DNA of 64,000 bases, taken from positions 1,736,001 to 1,800,000 of the forward strand of contig NC_014313.1 of the NCBI RefSeq assembly GCF_000143145.1, read 5' to 3'. Each line of letters begins with the position of its first letter. Positions within the stretch are counted from its first letter, which is position 1. A program made the translations under genes and the position numbers. Positions 1 through 9,835 of this stretch are shown here, piece after piece. The notes beneath the pieces were generated by a model. It saw only the letters and a list, made by a program, of their open reading frames with translations, had not been told where the DNA came from and searched no databases. Source of the stretch: Hyphomicrobium denitrificans ATCC 51888 (GTDB taxonomy: Bacteria > Pseudomonadota > Alphaproteobacteria > Rhizobiales > Hyphomicrobiaceae).

Positions 1-1
1 C

Positions 2-1198
2 GATCCGGTGCTTGGCGGCGAGCTCAAATGGAACACGAATGTTCTGAGCTTTACGCGCGAGGATGGCTCGCCCATCGATCCGATCACGGGGCGGGTCGAA
101 AACGAAAACATGCAGCGCGTCGTCACCGAATTCAAATGGCGCCGCCGCCTGACGGACTCGATCGGCATCAGCTACACGCCGTTCGCCGACGTGCGTGGCG
201 ACGTCTATTCATTCGATAATGCAGTGGATCCGACGACGGTCGTGCAACAAGGTGTGCTGCCGGACGGCGATCCTCGCTATGTCGGTGACGTTCGCAACGA
301 CACCGTTGCCCGTGGTGTTGTCGACGGCGGCATGACGGTGTCCTATCCGTGGGTCGCGAACACGGCGAGCGCCAGCCACGTCATCGAGCCGATCGGCCAG
401 ATCGTCGCCCACCAGGAAAGCATTCCGCAGCGCCGGATGCCCAACGAGGATGCGCAGAGCCTCGTGTTCGACGACACGAACCTGTTCGCGACGTCGAAGT
501 TTTCGGGCTATGATCGGATCGAGACGGGAACGCGCGCCAACGTCGGCCTGCAGTACACGTTCCAGTCACGCGATGGCGGCTATGCGCGCTTCCTCGCGGG
601 CGAAAGCTACCATCTCTCCGGCGACAACATTTATCTGAACCCGGGACGCGACGCTGACGGCAATTACATCTATACGCCGGTCAGCGGTCTCCAAACGTCG
701 CGCTCGGATTACGTGCTTGGCGTGTATCTGGCACCGATCGACGAATTCAGGATCATTTCGCAGAGCCGCTTCGACCAGGAGACGATGCAGCTCCGGCGCG
801 AAGACGCGGCCATGGTTTTCAACTTCGGCCCGCTGTCGACGCAGATCGGATACAGCTACAGCAGCGATGCGATCTTGGTTGATCCCACCGATCCAGATCC
901 GGTCCAGCAGGAACTTCTCGCGTCGGCGACTCTCCGCCTCACGGATCGCTGGAGCATCGGCGGCATGACGCGTTACGACGTCGATAAGAAAGAACTGCGC
1001 TACGACAGCGTGCAGATCAAATATGCCGATGAGTGCTTCGCGCTCACGGCGTCCTATATCGAATCCAACTACTCCGAGCAAACCATTGAGGCCGACCGCA
1101 CGTTCATGTTGCGCTTCGAGCTGAAGCATCTTGGCGATTTTGCCGCCAAGACTGACGCTCTGGACTTTAACCTTGGCGGCGACGAGCGCGTGAACTGA
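2..1198 (+). CDS. lptD: LPS-assembly protein LptD, C-terminal part (5' end outside window)
   Basis: LptD is the outer-membrane barrel that, with the lipoprotein LptE, inserts lipopolysaccharide into the outer leaflet. About 398 C-terminal residues are visible; the frame is open to the window edge, so the internal GTG at 8 is not the real start. The visible part has alternating short strands rich in aromatic and polar residues (GLQYTFQSRDGGYARF, IGYSYSSDAIL, LTASYIESNYSE), as expected for the barrel domain. It is followed by surA, pdxA and rsmA, the classic order for this locus, which supports the call strongly. The N-terminal jellyroll domain is not visible. Confidence 0.9.
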   Translation, partial: DPVLGGELKWNTNVLSFTREDGSPIDPITGRVENENMQRVVTEFKWRRRLTDSIGISYTPFADVRGDVYSFDNAVDPTTVVQQGVLPDGDPRYVGDVRNDTVARGVVDGGMTVSYPWVANTASASHVIEPIGQIVAHQESIPQRRMPNEDAQSLVFDDTNLFATSKFSGYDRIETGTRANVGLQYTFQSRDGGYARFLAGESYHLSGDNIYLNPGRDADGNYIYTPVSGLQTSRSDYVLGVYLAPIDEFRIISQSRFDQETMQLRREDAAMVFNFGPLSTQIGYSYSSDAILVDPTDPDPVQQELLASATLRLTDRWSIGGMTRYDVDKKELRYDSVQIKYADECFALTASYIESNYSEQTIEADRTFMLRFELKHLGDFAAKTDALDFNLGGDERVN

Positions 1199-1324
1199 CG
1201 CTCGCTTCGCCGCTCAGGCGAATGGGCCGGATTTTGGCCACTCTTGATGTGGATAAGCGCCAAAGGCTCAGCGCGGCTGCAGTATCCTGCTGGCTTGAGC
1301 GATTCGACAGTGGACCTCCTGGGG

Positions 1325-2653
1325 ATGCCGTTTTTATACGATAAGCGTTTGCCTTCGATTATCCGGCCGGCAGGGATCGCGGTCGCCGCGGGGCTGTTTC
1401 TGACGTTCGGCGCCATCGCCGCTCTGGCGCAGGGCGGCACCGTTGCCGTAACGGGCGACGGAACCGGTGGTCTGCTCGGACCGCCCACGGTCGGCAATAC
1501 AGATGCCGCCGGCGACAAGGCAACTGACAAGAAGGGCCGCAAGAAGTCGGCTCCGGCAGCGAAGGGTAAAGGCTCCGAGACCGCGAGCCGCGAGCCGGTT
1601 TCATCCGATCCGGTCGGCGGCGAGAACGTGATCGAGGTCCTCGTCAACGACGAGCCGGTTACGGGTTTCGAAGTCGACCGTCGCGCGATGCTGCTCAGCG
1701 GCTCCGGCGTGCAGGCTCAAGCCAAGGCCAACTTCGAAGCCATCATCAAAAATCCGAAGACGACGGAACGTCTGAAGGCGCTCCTCAATCAGGTCGTGCA
1801 AGCCAACCAGGGCAAGTCGCGCGAAGAGATCATCGCCATCTTCGAAAAGAAGAAAAAAGACTTCGGCATGAATTTGCAACGCGAGGCATTCGAGAGCGCG
1901 CGCAAGGCGTCTCTGCCGGCGGTCAAGAAGCAGGCGATCGAGGAACTGATCGACGAGCGGCTGAAGCTGCAGGAAGCGAAGAAGCAGAGCGTCACGATCG
2001 AAGACTCCGAAGTCGACCGCGTGATCACCGGCATCGCCGAGCGCAACAAGATGACGCTCGATCAGTTCACCAAGCAGGTCGGCGGCAGCATCGATCCGAT
2101 GAAGAGCCGTATCCGCGCCGCGCTGTCGTGGAACGAGGTCGTGCGTCGGCGCTTTGGCCCGCTGATCAACGTCAACACCAAGGACGTCGACAAAATGGTG
2201 GCGACGGCGGCCGGCTCGGCGCAGGAAGACGTTGAGTTGCAGATCCAGCGCGTACAGATCATGCTGCCGAAAAAGATGGAAGAACACGGCATCGCGCAGC
2301 GCATCGAGGAAGCGGAAAAGGTTCGTTCGCGCTTTACCGATTGCAAGTCGACGGCCGCGGCTGCGACCGGCATTCCGGGCGCCAAGTTCGAGAACATCGG
2401 CAAAAGGAAATCCTCGACGCTCCCCGAGCCGACCCGTACACTCCTGCTCAACGCAAGCGACGGAGAGATGTTGCCGCCAAGCGTCGGCGACGGCGCCGTC
2501 GAGCTTTACGTTGTCTGCGGACGCGACTCCGTCAAATCCGACGCGGATAAGCGCACGCAGGCCGAAGGCGAGTTGAAACAGAAAGAGTTCGAAGTCATGG
2601 CGCGCCGCTATCTCAAAGACCTTCGCGAAGACGCTCATATCGAGTACCGCTGA
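1325..2653 (+). CDS. surA: SurA-like periplasmic chaperone / peptidyl-prolyl isomerase
   Basis: Predicted periplasmic chaperone that escorts unfolded outer-membrane proteins such as its neighbour LptD. I place the start at ATG 1325 because the hydrophobic signal peptide (residues about 14-35, ending near AALAQ) then lies at the N terminus; an in-frame TTG/ATG pair at 1244/1247 would add 27 residues ahead of it. A Lys/Ala-rich low-complexity linker (about residues 55-90) precedes the SurA N-terminal helical domain (EVLVNDEPVTGFEVDRRA onward). The C-terminal 140 residues give one weak parvulin-like domain rather than the two of enterobacterial SurA. The stop lies two bases before pdxA, so the genes are probably coupled. 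Confidence 0.8.
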   Translation: MPFLYDKRLPSIIRPAGIAVAAGLFLTFGAIAALAQGGTVAVTGDGTGGLLGPPTVGNTDAAGDKATDKKGRKKSAPAAKGKGSETASREPVSSDPVGGENVIEVLVNDEPVTGFEVDRRAMLLSGSGVQAQAKANFEAIIKNPKTTERLKALLNQVVQANQGKSREEIIAIFEKKKKDFGMNLQREAFESARKASLPAVKKQAIEELIDERLKLQEAKKQSVTIEDSEVDRVITGIAERNKMTLDQFTKQVGGSIDPMKSRIRAALSWNEVVRRRFGPLINVNTKDVDKMVATAAGSAQEDVELQIQRVQIMLPKKMEEHGIAQRIEEAEKVRSRFTDCKSTAAAATGIPGAKFENIGKRKSSTLPEPTRTLLLNASDGEMLPPSVGDGAVELYVVCGRDSVKSDADKRTQAEGELKQKEFEVMARRYLKDLREDAHIEYR

Positions 2654-2655
2654 CC

Positions 2656-3717
2656 ATGGCCGCTCAGGCGAGCGCGCGTCAGGTTCCTCTCGCAGTCACT
2701 CCTCTGGCCGTCACGATGGGTGATCCGGCCGGCATCGGGCCGGAACTCGCCATTGACGCGTGGCGCACCCGCGAAACGAACGCGCTTCCCGCATTTGCTC
2801 TCTTTGCTGATCTCAACCTCATGCGCGAGACACGCCGGGCGCTCGGCGTCGACTGTGATGTCGTTGCCGTTCCCCATGCGCGTGCTGCGGCCGACATCTT
2901 TGCTCGGGCCTTGCCGGTTGTGGACGTGCCGCTGGTCCGCGCCGCGCAACCCGGCGTTCCTGACTCCCAGAATGGCCCGGCCGTCATTCTTGCGATCCGT
3001 CGCGCCGTCGAAGCGGTTGCGGCGGAACAGGCCTCAGCCGTCGTCACCAATCCAATCGCGAAGTCGGTACTCTACGACGCCGGCTTTCAATTCGCGGGGC
3101 ACACGGAATATCTCGGCGCGCTCGCAAGCGAGCTCTGGCCCGCGCAGCCCGCCGAGCCGGTCATGATGCTCGCGTCGCCCGAACTCCGTGTCGTGCCCGT
3201 GACGATCCACGTGCCGCTCAAATCCGTGCCATCGCTGCTGACCTCCGAGAAAATCATCGAGACCGCGCGCATCGTTGCGGCGGCGCTGAAACAGGATTTC
3301 GGAATTGCCGAGCCTCGTCTCGTCGTGACCGGGCTCAATCCGCACGCAGGCGAAGACGGCGCGCTCGGCAGCGAGGATCGCGATATCATCGCGCCCGCCA
3401 TCGCGGCGCTGCGATCGGACGGCATCGATGCGACCGGTCCGCATTCCGCCGACACGCTGTTCCATGCCGCCGCGCGCGAAACGTATGATGCCGCGATCGC
3501 GATGTATCACGATCAGGCGCTAATCCCGATCAAGACGCTGGCGTTCGATTCCGGCGTCAATGCCACGCTCGGGCTGCCGTTCGTCAGGACGTCGCCGGAT
3601 CACGGGACGGCGTTCGGCATCGCGGGCAAGGGTACGGCGTCAGCGGCCAGCCTGATCGCAGCGATCAAACTCGCGGCCGAGATGAGCACGCGTCGCGCGC
3701 GCACGGTCGTGACATGA
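2656..3717 (+). CDS. pdxA: 4-hydroxythreonine-4-phosphate dehydrogenase PdxA
   Basis: Cytoplasmic NAD-dependent enzyme of pyridoxal 5'-phosphate biosynthesis. It oxidises 4-phosphohydroxy-L-threonine; the product loses CO2 to give the amino-ketone used by PdxJ. Family motifs are all present: [10 protein letters not shown] (residues 21-30), TNPIAK, GHTEYLG with a metal-binding His, GLNPHAGE and [10 protein letters not shown] near residue 280. The length of 353 residues is slightly above the usual 330 because of about 15 extra N-terminal residues. It starts just after surA and its stop overlaps the rsmA start (ATGA at 3714-3717). Confidence 0.96.
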   Translation: MAAQASARQVPLAVTPLAVTMGDPAGIGPELAIDAWRTRETNALPAFALFADLNLMRETRRALGVDCDVVAVPHARAAADIFARALPVVDVPLVRAAQPGVPDSQNGPAVILAIRRAVEAVAAEQASAVVTNPIAKSVLYDAGFQFAGHTEYLGALASELWPAQPAEPVMMLASPELRVVPVTIHVPLKSVPSLLTSEKIIETARIVAAALKQDFGIAEPRLVVTGLNPHAGEDGALGSEDRDIIAPAIAALRSDGIDATGPHSADTLFHAAARETYDAAIAMYHDQALIPIKTLAFDSGVNATLGLPFVRTSPDHGTAFGIAGKGTASAASLIAAIKLAAEMSTRRARTVVT

Positions 3718-4586
3718 GTGCCATGACGACTGCCGATGGACTTCCACCTCTTCGAGACGTGATCGAGCGGCACGGGCTTGCAGCGAAGAAATCGCTCGGA
3801 CAGAATTTTCTTCTCGACCTCAATCTGACGCGCAAGATCGCGCGCGCGGCGGGCGACATCAGCAAGAGCACGGTCGTCGAAATCGGTCCCGGTCCCGGCG
3901 GCCTGACGCGCGCGCTGCTGATCGAAGGCGCGAAGAACGTCATTGCGATCGAACGCGACGACCGGTGCCTGGCAGCACTCGATGAGATCGTGGCGCGATA
4001 TCCCGGCCGACTCAGAGTTCATGCGGGCGATGCGCTGAAAACCGATTGGACGGAACTCATCGCGGGCGCGCATCCGGTCACGATCGCAGCCAACCTGCCG
4101 TACAATATTGCGTCGGTGCTTCTGGTCGATTGGCTGGAGACGGAGCCGTGGCCGCCGTGGTTCGACCGCATGGTGCTGATGTTTCAGCGCGAAGTCGCCG
4201 AGCGCATCATCGCCGCGCCGCGCACGAAAGCCTACGGCCGGCTTTCCGTGCTCGCGCAGTACCGGACCGAGGCGCGGATCGCCATCAATCTCCCGCCGGA
4301 AGCGTTCACGCCGCCACCGAAAGTTTCGTCCGCCGTTGTCGATTTTCGCCCCATCGCAGAGCCTGAACCGCGCTGCCGCGTCTCGACGCTCGCGCGCGTC
4401 ACGGCAGCTGCATTCGGCCAACGCCGGAAGATGTTGCGGTCGAGTTTGAAGCAACTCACGCCGATGGCGGAGCTTCTTTTGCGCGAGGGCGGGATCGCGC
4501 CGGAGCGACGCGCGGAAGATCTTTCGGTCGAGGAGTTCGCGCGCCTCGCCGCGATCTTCGATCGTGGCGAGTGGGAGCGAACCTAG
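3714..4586 (+). CDS. rsmA: 16S rRNA (adenine1518/1519-N6)-dimethyltransferase RsmA (KsgA)
   Basis: SAM-dependent enzyme that dimethylates two adjacent adenines in the 3' hairpin of 16S rRNA as a late 30S assembly checkpoint. [10 protein letters not shown] (residues about 25-34) is the family N-terminal signature, [10 protein letters not shown] is SAM motif I and NLPYNIAS is the catalytic NLPY motif IV. The length of 290 residues is normal. The start overlaps the pdxA stop by four bases; a second ATG at 3723 is also possible. The 3' end overlaps convergent gmk by four bases, so nothing separates the two transcription units. Confidence 0.96.
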   Translation: MSAMTTADGLPPLRDVIERHGLAAKKSLGQNFLLDLNLTRKIARAAGDISKSTVVEIGPGPGGLTRALLIEGAKNVIAIERDDRCLAALDEIVARYPGRLRVHAGDALKTDWTELIAGAHPVTIAANLPYNIASVLLVDWLETEPWPPWFDRMVLMFQREVAERIIAAPRTKAYGRLSVLAQYRTEARIAINLPPEAFTPPPKVSSAVVDFRPIAEPEPRCRVSTLARVTAAAFGQRRKMLRSSLKQLTPMAELLLREGGIAPERRAEDLSVEEFARLAAIFDRGEWERT

Positions 4587-5233
4587 AGCACCGCCTGCAT
4601 GTCGCGCACGAAGTCGGACAATCCGAGAAGCCGGTCGCGCTTCAGCCGTTCCGCGACCAGGATGGATTGCACGGCAGCCGCGCTTTTCTCGATCTCGGTG
4701 TTGACGATCACGTAGTCGTATTCGGCCCAATGGCTGATTTCGGCGGACGCGGCGGCCATGCGCCGGGCAACGATTTCGGCCGTGTCCTGCGCGCGCGATT
4801 TCAACCGATCCTCAAGCACATTGCCAGACGGCGGCAGCACGAACACGAGGACGACGTCGCCCTTCAGCTTTTCCGAAAGCTGCTGCGCGCCTTGCCAATC
4901 GATGTCGAACAGCACGTCCTTGCCGGCGGCGATCGCGGCTTCGACCGGCTGGCGCGGCGTACCGTAGTAATTGTCGAAAACGCGCGCCCATTCGAGAAGC
5001 TCGCCGCGCGACTTCATCGTCTCGAACCGATCGCGATCGACGAAGTGATAGTCGACGCCGTCCTGCTCGCCGGGGCGCGGCGCGCGTGTCGTGACCGACA
5101 CCGACATCTCGATGCCGCTGTCGGCGGCAAGCAGCCGGCGGGCGAGAGTCGTTTTCCCAGCGCCTGAGGGCGACGAAATAATGAAGAGCAGACCACGTCG
5201 TGCGATGTGGGGTTCGGTTGCCGCGACGCTCAT
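4583..5233 (-). CDS. gmk: Guanylate kinase
   Basis: Cytoplasmic kinase that converts GMP to GDP with ATP. The P-loop [10 protein letters not shown] lies at residues about 19-28, followed by the GMP-binding stretch with [11 protein letters not shown] and the VDYHFVD segment typical of the family. The length of 216 residues is usual. It is the last gene of a minus-strand run (fabD, fabG, acpP, fabF, mltG, yicC, gmk) and starts 27 bases after the yicC stop. Its 3' end overlaps convergent rsmA. Confidence 0.96.
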   Translation of the reverse strand: MSVAATEPHIARRGLLFIISSPSGAGKTTLARRLLAADSGIEMSVSVTTRAPRPGEQDGVDYHFVDRDRFETMKSRGELLEWARVFDNYYGTPRQPVEAAIAAGKDVLFDIDWQGAQQLSEKLKGDVVLVFVLPPSGNVLEDRLKSRAQDTAEIVARRMAAASAEISHWAEYDYVIVNTEIEKSAAAVQSILVAERLKRDRLLGLSDFVRDMQAVL

Positions 5234-5260
5234 TGGATGTTGTGAATCCCTGCTCTCATT

Positions 5261-6151
5261 CTATTCGACGTTTTGGACTTGTTCGCGAAACTGGTCGATG
5301 ACCGTCTTGAGCTGCAAGCCGAGCCGGGTGATGTCGACGGCGTTCGCCTTCGAGCACAGCGTATTGGCTTCGCGATTGAATTCCTGCGCGAGGAAATCGA
5401 GCTTACGCCCAACCGAGCCGCGCTCGGCGAGAATATCGCGCGCAGCGGCGACGTGGGCCGACAATCGTTGCAGCTCTTCTTCGACGTCGGCACGCGTCGC
5501 GATCAGCACGGCCTCCTGGTGCAGGCGCTGATCGTCGAGCGCAGCCGTCGTATCGACGAGACGCGCAATCGCATCTTTCAAACGGGTCATGACCGCCTCC
5601 GGTGCGCGCGACGGAGATGCCCGCACGGTCGCCGCCAGCTGCTCGATCTGCGAGATCTGATCGTGAATGACGCCGCCCAGGCGCGCACCTTCCGCGCGGC
5701 GGGCTTCGCCAAGCTTATCGAGCGCGGCTTCGAGACTTTGCAGAATTGTCTTTTCGCGGGTCGCGCGGGCGGCGGCGTCTTCGGTCGCCTGATCGGACGT
5801 CTCGAGCACGCCCTTGATCATCAGAAGCTGCGCGGCATCGGGCTTCGTTGCGCCGCTCAACGTCGAGACGCGATCTGCGGCCTTGATGACGTCGGCGAGC
5901 ACCTGCTCGTTCAAGCGGATGGCACCGTTCGTCTGCTGCTTCTCGATCGACAACGACAGGGAAATGCTGCCGCGCGCGAAACGCTTGGCGACGGCTTCAC
6001 GCGCCGGGATTTCGAGCGCCTCGTAACCCGGAGGCAGGCGCAGGCGTACGTCGAGCCCGCGACCGTTGACGCTGCGCGCTTCCCAGATCCAGCTCAAACC
6101 ATCGGTCGAGCCGTCGGCGCGTGCAAAACCGGTCATGCTGGAGATTGTCAT
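5261..6151 (-). CDS. yicC: YicC/YloC family endoribonuclease
   Basis: Member of the YicC family, whose E. coli founder is an endoribonuclease implicated in small-RNA turnover. The signature N terminus MTISSMTGFARADG is present, as are SVNGRGLDVRLRLP (about residues 27-40) and the conserved C-terminal stretch with GRKLDFLAQEFNREANT near residues 250-270. The 296 residues match the family. It lies between mltG and gmk, a common alphaproteobacterial arrangement. Its exact RNA targets cannot be inferred. Confidence 0.9.
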   Translation of the reverse strand: MTISSMTGFARADGSTDGLSWIWEARSVNGRGLDVRLRLPPGYEALEIPAREAVAKRFARGSISLSLSIEKQQTNGAIRLNEQVLADVIKAADRVSTLSGATKPDAAQLLMIKGVLETSDQATEDAAARATREKTILQSLEAALDKLGEARRAEGARLGGVIHDQISQIEQLAATVRASPSRAPEAVMTRLKDAIARLVDTTAALDDQRLHQEAVLIATRADVEEELQRLSAHVAAARDILAERGSVGRKLDFLAQEFNREANTLCSKANAVDITRLGLQLKTVIDQFREQVQNVE

Positions 6152-6247
6152 CGCGGAAGGTCTCGCCTGGCTTTTATGCGGCGCGCAACTTAACGGGTCG
6201 GGCCGAATACGCCAACCCGATCCAGCGAGAGCCTGCCTGTTTCTTGG

Positions 6248-7654
6248 TTACTGCTTCTTCGGCTTTTTGACCGGGAGCGGAACGTCGGCCGAGTCTGTGG
6301 CTCCCGAAGCCTGATCCGACGCTGCAGCGCCGTCACCGCTTCCTGCCGCCGCGCCGCCGGCCGGCCCCTGATTTTGCGCTGCCTTGGCGTTCTTGCGGGC
6401 CTGCTGGAGCGTCTTGCCCTTGCGCGCCTGATCCTTGGCGGCCGCGTCGGGCTTGGCCTGCGGGATGGGCGCGCTGTTGTCGTCCGGCTTGCTGTCCGTG
6501 CCGTCCGCCTGCTTGGCGCGCTGCTTCTCGACTTCACGCCATTTCTGGACCGCCGTGTTGTGGTCTTTCAGATTTTCAGAGAATGCGTGTCCGCCGGTGC
6601 CGTCGGCGACGAAGTAGAGGTCCGACGTCTGGGCAGGATGCAGTGCAGCCTGCATCGCCGACTTGCCGGGATTGCAGATTGGTCCCGGTGGCAAACCGCT
6701 GATCTGATAAGTGTTGTATGGCGACTTCGTCTCGATATCGAACTTGGTGATGCCTCGACCCAGCGCACCCTGCCCGCCGACGATGCCGTAGACGATCGTC
6801 GGATCGGATTGCAGCCGCATGCCCTTTCTCAGGCGATTGTAGAAAACGGCGGCGACGCGATCGCGTTCATCCGCGCGCCCGGTTTCCTTTTCGACGATCG
6901 AGGCGAACGTCACCAAGTCCTCGGCACTCTTGATCGGCAAGCTCGGATCGCGGCTCTCCCAGAGCGCACTGAGCGCCTTTCCCATCTCGGCCTGCATGCG
7001 CTCCAGAAGTTCCTGCCGCGGCGTGCCTTTCGAGAAATAGTAGGTGTCCGGCAGGAGCGATCCTTCCGGCGGAACGTGCGTGACTTCACCGCTGAGGCTC
7101 GGCTCGGCTTTCAGCCGTTCGACGATCTGCTCGCTCGTCAGGCCTTCGGGCAGCGTCGCCTTGTAGAGGATCGACTTGCCTTCGGAGAGCGTGTCGATCA
7201 CTTCGCGGATCGACGCGTGCTCCTTGATTTCATACTCGCCGGCTTTGAGTTCGCCGTTCTTTCGCTGGCCGAAGAAGTTCTGCATCAGGTGGCCGCCGAC
7301 GAACGTCCAGCGATTGGAAATGATGCCGTCCTTCTCGAGCCGTTCCGCGATGGCGATGCGCCCCTCGCCTTTCGGAATGACGACGACGCGCGGCGCATCG
7401 AGAGGGCCGGGGCTTTCATACTGGTTGTAGATAGTGAACGACATGCCGCCGACGAGCAGCATGCCAATCAGCGAAACCGTGAGCACGCCGCTGATGATGC
7501 GCACGATTGTCGACACCACGCGTGACGGCTCGCGCGCGTCGAGGCCGCGCGGCCGGCGGGGCGCACGGCCGGGTTCGAGGCGTTCAGCTGGGCTTCGTGC
7601 TCCGGCGGTGCGGGCGGTCTTGTTCCCGTCCGGGCGGCGTCTTTGCTGACTCAT
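6248..7654 (-). CDS. mltG: Endolytic murein transglycosylase MltG
   Basis: Inner-membrane lytic transglycosylase that cleaves nascent glycan strands and sets their length. A basic cytoplasmic N terminus (RRRPDG...) is followed by one membrane segment at about residues 46-68 and the periplasmic YceG domain. FASIVEKETG, near residue 250, contains the catalytic glutamate, followed by VFYNRLRKGMRLQSDPT. The last 90 residues are a low-complexity Ala/Lys/Gln/Gly tail ending in PLPVKKPKKQ, beyond the normal family end. I chose the ATG at 7654; a TTG at 7711 would add 19 residues but has no better ribosome site. Confidence 0.92.
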   Translation of the reverse strand: MSQQRRRPDGNKTARTAGARSPAERLEPGRAPRRPRGLDAREPSRVVSTIVRIISGVLTVSLIGMLLVGGMSFTIYNQYESPGPLDAPRVVVIPKGEGRIAIAERLEKDGIISNRWTFVGGHLMQNFFGQRKNGELKAGEYEIKEHASIREVIDTLSEGKSILYKATLPEGLTSEQIVERLKAEPSLSGEVTHVPPEGSLLPDTYYFSKGTPRQELLERMQAEMGKALSALWESRDPSLPIKSAEDLVTFASIVEKETGRADERDRVAAVFYNRLRKGMRLQSDPTIVYGIVGGQGALGRGITKFDIETKSPYNTYQISGLPPGPICNPGKSAMQAALHPAQTSDLYFVADGTGGHAFSENLKDHNTAVQKWREVEKQRAKQADGTDSKPDDNSAPIPQAKPDAAAKDQARKGKTLQQARKNAKAAQNQGPAGGAAAGSGDGAAASDQASGATDSADVPLPVKKPKKQ

Positions 7655-7790
7655 GATACTCAGAGCATTGTCCCTTGAAGAAGCGGCAGCGAGCGATTGA
7701 GAATAGCTCAATCACACACACTTCATCAGCCCCGCCCCTCGATCGGACGCTCAACGGAAATTGTGGCAAAACGGCGAAGCCGGCCGGTGT

Positions 7791-9053
7791 TTAAGCTGCT
7801 CTTCGCAGCACCAGGCAGGCATTGGTGCCGCCAAAGCCGAACGAGTTCGACAGCGCGATATTGATGTCACGCTTTTTGGGCGCGTGTGGCACCAGATCGA
7901 TCGCGGTTTCGACGGACGGCGTATCGAGGTTGAGCGTCGGCGGCGCAATGTTATCCCGGATCGCGAGGGTCGAGAAAATCGCCTCGACCGCACCAGCGGC
8001 GCCGAGGAGATGGCCGATCGCCGACTTCGTCGACGACATCGCGAGCTTGCCCGCCGTGTTGCCGAACAGGCGTTCAACGGCCTTTAGCTCGATCTCGTCG
8101 CCCATCGGCGTCGAGGTGCCGTGCGCGTTGACGTAGTCGATCTCGCTCGGCGAAACACCAGCGCGGTTGAGCGCCATCTTCATGCAGCGGTAGGCGCCGT
8201 CGCCATCTTCAGCAGGCGCGGTGATGTGGAAGGCGTCGGCCGACATACCGTAGCCGATCACCTCGGCGTAGATCGTCGCGCCGCGCGCCTTGGCATGCTC
8301 GTAGCTTTCGAGAACGACGATGCCGGCGCCCTCGCCCATCACGAACCCGTCGCGATCCTTGTCGTAGGGGCGCGAAGCTTTCGTCGGCGTATCGTTGAAG
8401 CCCGTCGACAGCGCGCGGCAGGCGGCGAAGCCCGCCATCGCGATGCGGCATATCGGGCTTTCGGAACCACCCGCCACCATCACGTCAGCGTCGTCGAGCG
8501 CGATGATGCGCGCCGCGTCGCCGATCGCGTGCGTACCGGTGGCGCACGCCGTGACGACGGCGTTGTTCGGCCCGCGCAGGTTATGCATGATCGAGACGTA
8601 GCCGCCCGCGAGATTGATCAGCCGCCCCGGAATGAAGAACGGCGAGACGCGGCGCGGACCTTTTTCCTTGAGCAGGATCGACGTGTCGGCAATGCCCGAC
8701 AATCCGCCGATACCGGAACCAATCAGAACACCGGCGCGCTCCTGCGCTTCGGCAGTCTCGAATTTCAGGCCGGAATCGCGAATGGCCTGCGCGGCCGCAG
8801 CGACCGCATAGATGATGAAGTCGTCGACCTTGCGCTGCTCTTTCGGCTCCATCCAATCGTCGGGATTGAACTTGCCTTCCGCAGTCGCGCCGCGCGGAAT
8901 GAAATTCGCGATCTGGCAGGTGATGTCGGAGACTTCGAACTCTTCGACGCGGCGGGCGCCGCTCTGCCCCGCGAGCAGATTTTTCCAGGCTGCCTCAACA
9001 CCGCAGCCAACGGGGGAGACGATACCCATTCCTGTGATGACAACTCGGCGCAT
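7791..9053 (-). CDS. fabF: Beta-ketoacyl-ACP synthase II (FabF)
   Basis: Condensing enzyme of type II fatty-acid synthesis that elongates acyl-ACP with malonyl-ACP. The thiolase-fold active-site triad is complete: Cys in VTACATGTHAIGDA, His in NAHGTSTPMGDEIE and His in KSAIGHLLGAAG. The N terminus RRVVITGMGIVSPVG and C terminus FGFGGTNACLVLRR are typical. The length is 420 residues. It lies downstream of acpP on the same strand, inside the fabD-fabG-acpP-fabF cluster. Confidence 0.97.
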   Translation of the reverse strand: MRRVVITGMGIVSPVGCGVEAAWKNLLAGQSGARRVEEFEVSDITCQIANFIPRGATAEGKFNPDDWMEPKEQRKVDDFIIYAVAAAAQAIRDSGLKFETAEAQERAGVLIGSGIGGLSGIADTSILLKEKGPRRVSPFFIPGRLINLAGGYVSIMHNLRGPNNAVVTACATGTHAIGDAARIIALDDADVMVAGGSESPICRIAMAGFAACRALSTGFNDTPTKASRPYDKDRDGFVMGEGAGIVVLESYEHAKARGATIYAEVIGYGMSADAFHITAPAEDGDGAYRCMKMALNRAGVSPSEIDYVNAHGTSTPMGDEIELKAVERLFGNTAGKLAMSSTKSAIGHLLGAAGAVEAIFSTLAIRDNIAPPTLNLDTPSVETAIDLVPHAPKKRDINIALSNSFGFGGTNACLVLRRAA

Positions 9054-9193
9054 GGCTTCTTCTTGCTTGGCTGTTGGAAATGAAGGTCGATCGCAATCAG
9101 CATGTGAAGGGGGCCGGTCATCCCAGCCCCCTTCAAATCCAATCCGATGGGCGCGAGTGCCCGCGCCTCAATTCTGCGGATGAACGAGGACGC

Positions 9194-9436
9194 TCAGGCC
9201 GCGCTGGCGTTCTTTTCCAGAAACTTCACAGCATCGCCGACAGTGAGGATGTGCTCAGCGGCATCATCCGGAATTTCGCATCCGAATTCTTCTTCGAACG
9301 CCATCACGAGCTCAACCGTATCCAAGCTATCCGCGCCAAGGTCGTCGATGAAGCTGGCGTTGTCCGTGACCTTATCGGCCTCGACGCCAAGATGCTCTAC
9401 GACAATTTTCTTCACGCGCTCTGCAACATCGCTCAT
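9194..9436 (-). CDS. acpP: Acyl carrier protein
   Basis: Small acidic carrier to which fatty-acyl intermediates are bound through a phosphopantetheine arm. The attachment serine is Ser37 in [12 protein letters not shown] choose ATG 9436, giving 80 residues, because GAGGA sits about six bases upstream; a TTG at 9442 would add two residues. Its position between fabG and fabF is the universal fab-cluster order. A gap of about 400 bases separates it from fabG, so it may also have its own promoter. Confidence 0.97.
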   Translation of the reverse strand: MSDVAERVKKIVVEHLGVEADKVTDNASFIDDLGADSLDTVELVMAFEEEFGCEIPDDAAEHILTVGDAVKFLEKNASAA

Positions 9437-9442
9437 CGTCAA

Positions 9443-9835
9443 TCCTCGTGTCTTTCTATTATTCGGCGAGCCTCAATGGCCCGCTCCGTTCGCTCTGCAG
9501 AACCCGCTGGAAACCGCATGCCTATTTTCAACTTTAAGGGAAATTCAGCCTGCTCGGATAGGGGCTCGCGTCCGTTTTCAGAAGTCTTTTCTTTGGTCCC
9601 CGTAGCGTGAGTCTTACCCCGGAGTACCGTATTCGCGTAACGCTACGCTGGTTTGTCCCCAGCTTCACGCCGTCCCGAAGGCGCGCTTTTCGCGCCTCAA
9701 AACCGTGGTGTCGTTAACACGTTTACGTGGCCTTGCAAAGCACACGGTGACGCAGCTCAACACGCTCGTACAGCACACGGGCAAAACCTAGGAAATTGAA
9801 GCTTTGCGGCCGTTTACCATCGTTTTCGGAGACGG
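9443..9835. other. Intergenic region between fabG and acpP
   Basis: About 390 bases with no convincing gene. It contains one hairpin, GGCGCG-N5-CGCGCC at about 9680-9696, not followed by a T-run on either strand, so it is at best a weak terminator or processing site after fabG. The acpP leader and promoter should lie at the acpP end; I see no clear -35/-10 pair there. Confidence 0.5.

Noticed and set aside
3600..4730. 376-codon open frame on the minus strand
   Set aside because: Antisense to rsmA and overlapping gmk; Arg-rich with no family features.
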